Shown: positions 55,442-64,000 of the stretch, one piece after another | Layout of the letters: the number at the start of each line of letters is the position of its first letter | How positions within the stretch are numbered: position 1 is the stretch's first letter | Origin: Adiantum capillus-veneris | Taxonomy: Eukaryota; Streptophyta; Polypodiopsida; Polypodiales; Pteridaceae | DNA length: 64,000 bases | Assembly: GCA_014529385.2 (NCBI GenBank) | Contig: CM043943.1 | Coordinates: 153,117,092-153,181,091 of the forward strand | Direction of reading: 5' to 3' | Made by a program: the position numbers and the translations under genes | Notes under the pieces: generated by a model | Database searches by the model: none | Told to the model about the DNA's origin: nothing | Seen by the model: only the letters and a program-made list of their open reading frames with translations

Positions 55442-55811
55442 GAAAGAGAGGTCGGGTGATGCTTTCTCTTCCCTTAATGTGTGTCACAGTACCTTCGTGT
55501 ATGTTGATGTAGAATATTTCCAGCTCGTGTGCATTGGAGGTTTCTGGAGCACTCATAGGTTGAGAGGAGAGGTATATCAAGCTCTTCTTCTCACTCTCCT
55601 TCGTTGGCGACGATCACAAACAAGGCATGTAGAAGAACTTACTTCTTGAATTTCAATGACACTGCAACCTGGTAACAAGACCTCGATGAAAGCTTTTAAG
55701 GCCTCTAAAGCCTCCTCCTCTTCTGTCTCCAATTTGCAAACTCCTCACGCCATTCGTCCATGTTGTAGATTGCACATCTTCATTGCTTGTGGACTGAAGG
55801 TCTGTGTAGCC
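55442..55811. other. element F leader between primer site and first ORF
   Basis: No recognised gene. Short frames on both strands only. Confidence 0.5.
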
Positions 55812-55833
55812 CTCCTCAGTGGGGGCACCAAAA
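55812..55833 (-). promoter_or_regulatory. element F probable primer binding site
   Basis: The minus strand after the LTR end CCGCCATCA reads TTTTGGTGCCCCCACTGAGG. It resembles TTGGTGCC-type primer sites; the tRNA is not identified. Confidence 0.55.
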
Positions 55834-57313
55834 TGATGGCGGGAAAAAGAGCAGTGCAATCGGGTGGCCTCTGTACTCGTGCACACTCCACAAACCACGC
55901 CTCATGCAAACAAGCAAAGAACAAAGCAAAGGGGCACCACCCTAAATTAAGAGGTTTAGGGACCTCACACATAGTGCAGATAGGCAAGTGAGACTTCTAG
56001 CATTATGATGGCATCAAAACATATGGCAAAACACATAGAAACGAAGCTTAGGGACCTTATGTAGCATATATATACACAAGACATCAGCTTAACAATACAA
56101 CGGCATCTGATCATACATAACAAGGATATAGAGAAGCAAGCCAAGGATGGCATAATCCCTTGTCAAAAACAATCAACCCAGCAAGTAGGTATGATCCTAC
56201 TAGCAACACATCAATACCTTAGAGAATGATGGTGAGGATGGTGGCCATGGAGCATGAGAGAAGACTCCTTATTTAGGTTTTAGGGCTAGTAATGTAGCAT
56301 ACTAGAGGGAGAGAGAGTAGAGCTCCACCCATAGCTCCTCGTTGTGAGCAATGTCGTCATAGCTTCATTGCTTGGTGAAGTGGGTGAAGTGTTTTTTTTG
56401 AGTGAGAGAAGGCCTCCTTATATAGGTTTCTGAGAGGGTTTAGGATTAGGGATAAACATGCTTAAATCCGCTGATTGGGGTTACTTTTTGCTTAGGGTGG
56501 TCAACAGATTGAGGTCACCTGATATGTCACCATCAAGATATTCTCTAGAGTGATGTGAGAGGGGAGGGTAAATGCTGATTTTTTTTATTGTGACACATGG
56601 GGATCAGGCCTTGACCAGCATTTAAGAGCAGGTAAGGTGGCTGTTGAAACTGGAGGTTCTGCACATGTCAGGGGGGGACCTGCTGGGTCCTCTTGAATAT
56701 CAAATTCTCAAAAAATCCTCAACCATGGCTTCTTTTGACATGTGTTCTTTGAAAAAATCAGCATGTCTCTTTTCAACTCAAAAGTCTTTTTCCCTGTTGA
56801 CTCACCTTTACCATAAGATTTTCCCCTTTTCTCCTCCTGTAACTGCATTGTTGATGCCCAATCACTGCTTCTAGTAACAGTGAACTGTTACCTACCAAAT
56901 ACTTATGGTGTAGTAAAAAATATTTACCATGGGTAAAAAAAAGTTACTGTAGGTAAAAAGTGATTTGTATTTACCGTGTAGGTGAAAAATATTTACTGTA
57001 GTAAAAAATATTTACTGTCGGTAAAAAAGTGAAAACGGAGTATGCTGTGATGTGAGTCCACACGAACATCCTCGTGTAAATTTCACTAGAAATTCACACC
57101 TAGAATGGGCTATTCTGTAAGATATAGGTTGTAGGCATGCATAAGAGCTCGTTCCCACGTATCTTCTGTCCATGGCACTTTTTACTCTTTGGTGCTTGTG
57201 AAGTAGATTTTTCTTCTCTTTCGAGATCCCTTGGACTAGAGTATCCTCATCTCCCCAACAACTGACTGTGCCTTTATTGCATCTTCAGAAGGGGTCCTAA
57301 AAACCATGCATCA
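55834..57313 (-). repeat. element F 5' LTR
   Basis: Nearly identical to 49866-51346. Example differences: GCGGGAAAAA for GCGGGCAAAA and GGTGTAGTA for GGTGCAGTA. Confidence 0.95.
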
Positions 57314-57490
57314 GATAGATATCCCTAGAGTGATGGGTGTTTATACAATGCACGAGGAAAAAACCTCCTAGTGAGGAAAAAAATGCCCTGGTGGTCCTAA
57401 GTGTGTTCACACACATCACTACCATATGTATATGGTAACAAATCCCCCCTGGAGTGATGCGGTGAACAAGAACTGGCACATAGAGTAAAG
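57314..57490 (-). mobile_element. copia element G 3' LTR start and purine tract
   Basis: The minus strand has the purine tract CTCCAGGGGGGATT then TGTTACCATATAC at 57440 downward, a likely LTR start, and TATAAACACCC near 57340. Element F is inserted inside it. Confidence 0.6.
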
Positions 57491-57499
57491 GGAAGTGCT

Positions 57500-58170
57500 A
57501 TGCCCTAAGGACATGATGAGTCCACAAAGGGGAGTAAGCCCAAAGCTTTGTAGTAATCTTTGAGCTTCTCACTAAACAAAGCCTTTGTGAAAAGATCTGA
57601 AAGGTTGTCCTTTGTTGGCACATAAGCCAAGCTAATATCTCCTGCTAAGAGCCTCACCCTGACATAGTGGTAATTCACCTCAATGTGCTTTGTGAAAGCA
57701 TGAAAAATTGGGTTCTTTGCAGTTACCAGTGCGCTCTGATTGCCAATGTAGATAGCAGCAATGATCCCCCCTTGGGATAAAACAAGACAAGATGTAAAGT
57801 GCCACTCAAGTAGCAGAAAATCCTCTTGATAGCATGCCAATGCTTAGACCCTAGACTATGCATAAATTTGTTGACCTGTGAGACCGCAAACTAAATATCC
57901 GGCCTTGTGTTGCATACATAAATGAGGCATCCAACAGCAATTTGGTGAAGCGTGACATCCGGAAGATCACCAGCATCATGAAGACTCAATTTCAAACTTG
58001 TTTCCGTAGGAGTGGAAATATGTTTGCAATCCTCAAGTCCAAATGTACATAGCAATGTCTCTATGTAACTTTTCTCACACAAGGCAACACCACCATCACA
58101 TTGCTCAAATTGTATACCCAAGTAATTATGCAACAGCCCCAAATCTTTCATCTTGAAAGTAGCATTCAAA
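57500..58170 (-). pseudogene. copia element G RT C-terminus and RNase H
   Basis: The minus strand starts MNATFKMKDLGLLHNYLGIQ, then SYIETLLCTFGLEDCKHIST, LIYVCNTRPDI, a stop, FAVSQVNKFMHSLGSKHWHA, and the RNase H frame 57840-57505 with IGNQSALVTAKNPIFHAFTK, HIEVNYHYVRVRLLAGDISL and YVPTKDNLSDLFTKAL. The upstream RT, integrase and gag are missing; the fragment meets the LINE at about 58170. It differs from copia-1 and copia-2. Confidence 0.9.
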
Positions 58171-58860
58171 TCAGGTCAGGAGGTGTGGCAATCTTATTTA
58201 GGGAGGATTTTCAGTCCCTCATTTGTATTATTTGTAGAGATGTACATGGTAGGTATATGTGGGTCAAGGTGAGACCGGAGATTGGGAGGCCGCTTTACAT
58301 TGCAATATGCTATATTCCTCCAAGTACATCTAGCTATGCATCCCCCAAGGGATAGTCACCTTATATGATTTTGGATGATCGTATATGGAAGTTCTCTAGA
58401 GATGGGGATGTTATCCTTCTAGGGGACTCCAATGCCAGGCTAGGCCACTCTTGGACAGTCTTCTACAATACCTCAAAAGAGATGTTGAGAGAATTGGATG
58501 TCACTGATATGTTTTGGCCAAGTGTTTGCAAGATGAGGGGAACACGAGTTACGGAGGGTATTTTATAGACATGGGGATTGCACATGGGCTGGCCATTTTG
58601 AATGGTCTACAAAGATTCCCAGCATCAAGTGGGTTTAATTGTTTTCCTCATAGACATGGGGCTAGCACAGTGGATTATGTTTTGGCTTGACCTAGATTTA
58701 TACCCTCTATTCAGGATTTTACAATCGTTCCTAGGCCTATTGGTATAGCAGTTGATCATGCCCTTCTCACGTTTACCATCTCTTTTCAATTCAGCACAAC
58801 TCAATTGACACAAACATCCACACATACTCGATACAGTTTCACGTTAGAGACTGATTCTAT
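58171..58860 (+). pseudogene. LINE endonuclease domain, 5'-truncated
   Basis: Begins RSGGVAILFREDF, in the middle of an APE-type endonuclease, then RPLYIAICYIPPSTSS, DGDVILLGDSNARLGHSW (GD.N catalytic zone), GLQRFPASSGFN and STVDYVLA.P, FTIVPRPIGIAVDHALLTFT (VDYV and SDH-like end). The enzyme nicks target DNA. Several stops. 5' truncation is typical for LINEs. Confidence 0.85.
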
Positions 58861-59379
58861 CTACATAGATGGCATATACAAACGCTTAGATATTGAGGGG
58901 CTGGGACTTCCATTAGAGGAGCTTTCGTAGATACTTACATAGACACTACATGATGCAACAGCAGAGGCATACCCATACAACCAGCCTGAGCACAGATTCC
59001 ATTTTAGGAGCATGTCCTAGAATAGTTGGTATGATGAGGAGTGTAGAGAAATGAGAGATGCACTTCAGAGAGAGGTGTCTTTGGGAGTCATTACTCGTAG
59101 ACAATCACAGGTTTCTTTTTGATGGCTTGTGCAACAAAAGGAAAGGACTTGTTTCACTTAGCTAGAGAAGGAGTTGTATAAGCTATTTTAGAGAAAGGAC
59201 TCAGGTGAGGCATGGAGATTCTTTCATGAGCACTCCCCTCCACCGGCTATCACATCCACTAAGACTTGGGGTGAGTATGCAACATCTCTTTACATAGCTC
59301 TAGGACAGTCGCCTCTACCAGACCCCCCTGATGTCATGTCTAGAGACATGTATTTTCTTTACCAGTAAGATGGTGAAGA
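58861..59379. pseudogene. LINE linker between endonuclease and RT
   Basis: Degenerate coding sequence with stops. No domain recognised, but the position and continuity of the element fit the linker. Confidence 0.5.
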
Positions 59380-60700
59380 AAGCTATTGACAAGATGAGGA
59401 CTAGGAGAGCATATGATCATGATGGACTGGTAACAGACAAATTTTTACATGCCCGAGATATGCTTGCAAAACTTCTAGCATTGATGTTCATTTGAGCCAT
59501 GTGTGAGGGTTTTCCTGATACTTGGAGTATGTCAACTGTTGTGCCTATTTTCAAGGCAAGAGATTCAATGATTCTTGGGAATTATCGCACCATTATGATT
59601 GGGCACACATTGACCAAGTTATATGCTTCTATTCTTGGGTAGAAATTGAGTAGATGGGCAGAGAGAGAAGGCACATGAGCATGAGGACAGGTAGGTTTTA
59701 GGAGAGGTTTTTCCACTCTTGATCACATATTGATACTTAGAGCTATTATTGAGGAGGTCATATCACATGGTAGGAGGATTTACTTCACTTTCGTGGTCTT
59801 CCGCAAAGCATTTAACACAATCCCTAGAGCTCCACTAATGTGCAGGTTATGGAAGATGGGTGTACCCACAGAGCTGATTTGGGGGATCATGGCCATGTAC
59901 AAGACAGTTGTGGGTCAGGTCCATTGAGGGGGTGTTTGAACTTTTTCACTACACTAGTGAGGTGAAACAAGGTTTTCAACTCTCCCCTACTTTATTTGGT
60001 ATTTATGTGGATGAGGTTTTAAAATACATTAACAGGAGAGGTGACAGAGGAGCACAATTAGCAAGGACCTAGATCTCATTGCTACTATATGCAGATGATA
60101 TTGTGTTGATCTCAGATTCACTAGAGGGAATGCAGTGACATTTGGATACATTGCACACATTTGCTAGTAATAGCAGCTTATCGGTGAACCTTGGCAAGAC
60201 CAATGTTATGGTGTTCAACACCACACCACAATGGGTCAGGCGATCTGCACCTACCTTTGCATATGGTCAAGAGACGGTGGAGTATACAGATGTATACACT
60301 TACCTTGGTGTGGTCTTTAGTGGCCCAGTGGTTTCTTTGAGGAGAGTGGCAGAGACTAGGCTAACAAGAGCATATGCGGATTTAGGGAGGATGGAGAGGG
60401 CAAGTTTAGTTTCAAGAACCTCAAACAAAACTACAGCTTTTTGATACTTTGGCCACATCAGCTATGCTTTACGGGGTGCATATTTGGGGGCCATCAGTGG
60501 ACCGCCATACCTGGGCTAGCAGTACTGATGGATGGAAGTGCATGGAGTGTCCTCTGGTACCTATGATCTCTCGGATGGTTAGGTCCAAGCCCTCTATATC
60601 ACAAAAGATTATCTGCGTAGAGCTCGCTGCTCCCAGGGGATTCACCATGGAAAACTTACCGCACCATGTAAGTGCAAGAGAGGGGGCTTTTTTTTTAAAG
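59380..60700 (+). pseudogene. LINE reverse transcriptase
   Basis: Pieces: MRTRRAYDHDGL, AMCEGFPDTWSMSTVVPIFK, ILGNYRTIMIGHTLTKLY, AIIEEVISHGRRIYFTFVVF (F.D..KAFD equivalent FRKAFNTI), TSEVKQGFQLSPTLFGIYVD, LLYADDIVLISDS (YADD catalytic pair at about 60088), SLSVNLGKTNVMVFN. Frame shifts and stops are frequent. Nearest in style to plant non-LTR RTs. It ends at about 60700 where other sequence intervenes. Confidence 0.88.
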
Positions 60701-61372
60701 TTACATAAGCGTATAAGCTAGGGACAGGCCCCAAATAATTTATCTCTCAAGCTTTAAAAAAACGAAGGGGGTATTAAAAGTGAGAAAAGGGGAAAATGAG
60801 AGGAAGTTTTTGTGTTTCAAAATCATGGCTTCCGAAAAGAGTCTACCCTCGAACATGTGAGTCAATAGCTACAAAGATACATGCAAGAACTAACATTGTT
60901 TTGTATCAATTGCTTGTTTTGTGATTATAGTTCACTGGTTGAGGGATGGAATCTTTAAAGAGATTGTATAGATGAAAATTTACATGGAGAACCTAACACA
61001 ACTTTATAACCATGTTTTTTGAGTAATTTAGATGGGTCGGAATTGGACGAGTAGCTAGAGTGTAGGCTGAATGGGCACATAGTTTGAAAGTCAAACTAAG
61101 ACACATTGAGGATACATCTAGTTATCAATAGGAGTGTTCCTTAGTACATTTCCAGTCATTATGTTATACGCTCTTTGACGAGTTTTACTCAGCTAGATCA
61201 TGTGAGACCTAAATTTTATATGTAAGATAGAGGTATGATAGTTTTTTGCATTGATTGTCATATAAGCGAAAAAGGGGGGTCACATTCCGTAATATGAGCC
61301 GTATATAGGGGTTTTATCAAAGTTGTCCGCTCACAGGTGGTGTCCCATTTTGTATATAGAGTGCATCCCCCG
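60701..61372. mobile_element. about 670-bp sequence interrupting the LINE
   Basis: LINE coding similarity stops near 60715 and resumes near 61373. The intervening DNA is AT-rich with no frame. It ends with CGTATATAGGGG and GCTCACAGGTGG, which recur near 29355-29390. No target duplication or inverted repeat was fixed. Confidence 0.45.
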
Positions 61373-62100
61373 GGTCGCTGCTCCACCACTAGTCATCGAG
61401 GCACTCACTAGATCCATCTCTTTCATGCACAATATCTGGGATCTCCCAGAGATAGATATGCCCATCTAGCTTTGGAGTCTTCTCAACAGCTTGCCTCATA
61501 GGGAGACACCTCTTGTTAGTATGCACAGATGACATATTGGTTCAAGTTGCATGGTTTTGACATGGATAGACTACCCCCCTTCCAATATTTGTTGGACACA
61601 CCCTCCTTGTCTCTCACATGGATCGAGATTTCCTAGCTCATCAGACTTGACTTGATTCAGTTAGACACTAGGAGCACATGGATACATCCTATGCATGTGC
61701 TTGGCACAAATATGGATTTGTACGAAGAGCATCTCCTTGAGCTTACAGAGGATGGTTTTGTGATCATACCCGCCTACATGGACACTCATATATCCCATGG
61801 GTTAAGATGTGCTATTGAACAGATATGCACACATCACATCAGTTAGAGATTGAGACTAGTATATTTAGAAGAGTACCAATAGAGGCCAGGATTTGTCAGT
61901 TATGCCATATAGAACGAGAGGCAAAGTTACATCACATTTGCCACTGCCCAATTTACTATGAGATACGAGGCCTTCAACTGCCTATTCAGAGAGGGTTTTG
62001 GACCACTAGACAAAGTTATGAGATACCAAGATCACACATGCCTTGGGCTATCTTTATTAGAGCTACGCATACATAGGGAGAGTATCTTGATGTGATCAAA
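61373..62100 (+). pseudogene. LINE C-terminal region with zinc-like motif
   Basis: Reads PPLVIEALTRSISFMHNIWD, then after stops RRVPIEARICQLCHIERE and KLHHICHCPIYYEIRGLQLP, a CX2C...HX3-4C motif typical of the RT-associated zinc-binding region near the end of plant LINE ORF2. Confidence 0.75.
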
Positions 62101-62552
62101 CAGCAGGAGACACTCACAGAGGGAGATCATTGATTTTTTCAGAGTACATGCACGACCTGTATATGAGCAGGCATCACAATATACTTTAGAGTCCACCTAT
62201 ATCAAAGGTACACTGAATGACAGGGCCACTAAGCTGGGGAAATCTAGACGCCCACGATTGCAAGGGTCATAAATACATCGATGGAAGTTGCACCAAAGGG
62301 TCCAGACTATTCTTGCATGACATGGGAGATGCCCAGTAAGAATCCTCACTGAGGAGGACATTGATGAGCTCCACCAAAGATTGATGCTGGATATCATAGG
62401 GTAGGATTTTGATTCTAGCATCTCAGCCTTTCATTCCATTTCATTTATCTCATTTCATCTCTTTCCATTTCACTTTAGCTCAGTTCAGTTTTAGTTTTTC
62501 AATTTTCAGTCTTTTACATAGACATTGTATTACAAACATATATATACATATG
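62101..62552. other. LINE 3' region and tail
   Basis: No gene. TTTCATT and CATTTCA-type repeats lie at 62430-62480. Confidence 0.4.
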
Positions 62553-62590
62553 TATACGGAGACATATATTTATATATATATATATATATG
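62553..62590. repeat. (TA)n microsatellite
   Basis: TATATA-rich run with short interruptions. Confidence 0.9.
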
Positions 62591-63169
62591 CTAAATGTAA
62601 ATATATAACTACTTTTGTGCAAAATTCTCAAAATGATCTTTGTTTTATGTGTTGATAGATAGATAAATTGGAAAATTTTGAGAGAGTATTAGAATTCATG
62701 TCTTTAAGAGTTGTTTTCTATTCCTAAAATAGAGCCTGTACTTATTAATTAATGCATTTAGTGTGTGCTTGGTAGGATTAAGATCTAACATCAAGAAGAG
62801 GTAAAAGATAGAGCCAGAGTGTGTGTTTGGGTACCAACACGCAGAAGAGGATCCCTCCGCAGTTGTAAAAGGTTCCATGACGATAAATGTTGAGTTCATG
62901 TGGATGGGTTTCCTAACCTCGCTCTTATCTTATTACAGACATAACGAGAACCACGAACATAATTAACAATTCATGGGACGAAGCTGACTTGACTAGTGCA
63001 TGGAGGCTACAAGAGGGTGTCAATCTCTTGGAAAACAACGGACAACTCGCATCTAACTCAAGCTACACTCAAATGACCTAAGTCATCAAAAGCTAGGCAC
63101 TAATCGGCAAGCAACCCATGATCATTACAGCATCAAACAACATCCAAATGCTATGAAACTTCTAGGACA
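62591..63169. other. no recognised gene
   Basis: AT-rich. A minus-strand frame of 67 codons at 62696-62899 has no known motif. Confidence 0.6.
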
Positions 63170-63407
63170 AGTTTGGTGGTACAAAAAGGATTGTCCTTGA
63201 CAGTACCTTTGATAAATCTTTGAGCTACAATTTCTACATGTCACATGAAAACTACCTATCATACTATATATTAGTGGATAGATCTTCAAAAGGAGAATCT
63301 AAAAACACAAGGTCCGAAAAGTTTTGACCTAAACTACAAAAATTTTACCAGTCCCCACTTTTTCATTGGTAGAAGTAAAATAGGTCCTTTTTTTGTACCA
63401 CCAAACC
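63170..63407. mobile_element. MITE-like element with GTTTGGTGGTACAAAAA ends
   Basis: GTTTGGTGGTACAAAAA (63171-63187) is matched by TTTTTGTACCACCAAAC (63390-63406), 17 bp of inverted identity extending to an AGGA/TCCT pair. The interior is AT-rich and non-coding. No clear target duplication, so the superfamily is open. Confidence 0.6.
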
Positions 63408-64000
63408 ACGCTTTCATGGTCTCAAATCTCACTTTTGATGAAGTGCAAAAAATGTGATTATTAACAGTAGAGTGAGATTTTGACCTAGACATTTCTGAAC
63501 CCGAATGCATCTAAATTCTTAGCAATGATGCCCCACTACCCCACCTATGCTTACTTTGTGATTTCCTAGCTTAAATTCCTACTTATGATGAAATTAGGCC
63601 ACAAGTCGGCGACGTCAAAAGCTACAATTTATCATAATATGTTTATGTCAATGCGTAGATCTCTTATATGTGGTTGCAACGCAACAGACGGCACTGCAAT
63701 GTGACAACCGACAAGGGAGATAGAAGCATGAGAAGGAGAGAAGTGAGCGTCGTTAGCTCACGTTGTGTATTTCTTATCCAAAAATTTAATAAAATATTTA
63801 CAAAGTTGGCTTTTATACCTTAGCCAAGGTTTATAATGTGTAATGTCTCGGTGCCCAAGACCTTTGAAGCTCCACAACTTACTATATCTGCAACCTAGGT
63901 ACACTAATTGACCTATTCTTTACATCTTGGAACTCTTATTGAGCCCGTAACACATTGCAATTATCGCAATGGCTAAATAGATCAGGAAACTACAATACAT
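63408..64000. other. no recognised gene
   Basis: AT-rich sequence without a supported feature. Confidence 0.6.

Larger units (their letters stand above)
49866..57313 (-). mobile_element. non-autonomous gag-bearing LTR retrotransposon element F, complete, TSD GATAG
   Basis: LTRs of 1481 and 1480 bp at 49866-51346 and 55834-57313 have TG...CA ends. GATAG lies at 49861-49865 and 57314-57318. Primer-site-like sequence lies at 55812-55833 and a purine tract at 51347-51366. By eye the LTRs differ at about 15 positions, so it is young. The interior encodes a 215-codon ORF and an 885-codon gag-protease ORF. RT, RNase H and integrase are absent, so it depends on a partner. Confidence 0.95.

Overview
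This window reads as repeat-dominated nuclear DNA of a land plant. The evidence is PPR-type relics (DMYAK-like and PDAITY-like motifs), a SAUR-like relic, plant-style Ty1/copia and Ty3/gypsy elements with tRNA-Met or 'TTGGCGCC'-type primer binding sites, hAT-type MITEs, a tRNA-derived SINE and a LINE. No intact host gene was recognised. A large-genome plant such as a fern is my guess; the sequence alone does not settle the lineage.

Layout. (1) 1-9.9 kb: long (CT)n tracts, always pyrimidine on the + strand, separate three diverged copies of a module (about 1816-3646, 3933-5713, 6413-7560). Each copy carries minus-strand PPR relics and the same hAT-like MITE (8-bp target duplication AGTGTAGG). 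A SINE with a 17-bp target duplication lies at 292-555 and a SAUR-like pseudogene at about 1330-1560. (2) 9.9-38.1 kb: a nested retroelement stack. Gypsy element D (gag from 9.96 kb, integrase to 12.71 kb) resumes at 37.14 kb exactly inside its integrase. The 24.4 kb between is bounded by two related short LTRs of gypsy element C. C was itself hit by two closely related copia elements (14477-19998, target duplication GCATG; 22845-28001, target duplication CAATA) and apparently by element A (about 30.2-36.77 kb), which has a long leader and no recognisable RT or integrase.

(3) 38.1-49.8 kb: element B on the minus strand (LTRs about 0.95 kb), distantly related to A. It has a gag-like region and a protease-like region, no recognisable RT, and a degenerate DEAD-box helicase fragment next to its 3' LTR. 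(4) 49866-57313: element F on the minus strand, complete and young-looking (1.48-kb LTRs, target duplication GATAG). It has a 215-codon ORF and an intact 885-codon gag-protease ORF but no RT, RNase H or integrase, so it is a non-autonomous gag-bearing element. (5) 57.3-58.17 kb: minus-strand copia 3' pol remnant (G), whose LTR is split by F and probably by B. (6) 58.17-62.1 kb: degenerate LINE on the plus strand, interrupted at about 60.7-61.37 kb. (7) 62.1-64 kb: AT-rich DNA with one MITE-like inverted-repeat element.

The most unusual structure is the set of 24-bp palindromes around ACGCGT in the untranslated leaders of A (eight copies, plus strand) and B (six copies, minus strand). Arm changes occur in matched pairs, so symmetry is kept while sequence drifts. 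Both elements also share a leader block, a CX2CX3HX4C zinc-knuckle variant and tyrosine-rich protein modules, which suggests one poorly described family of retroelements.
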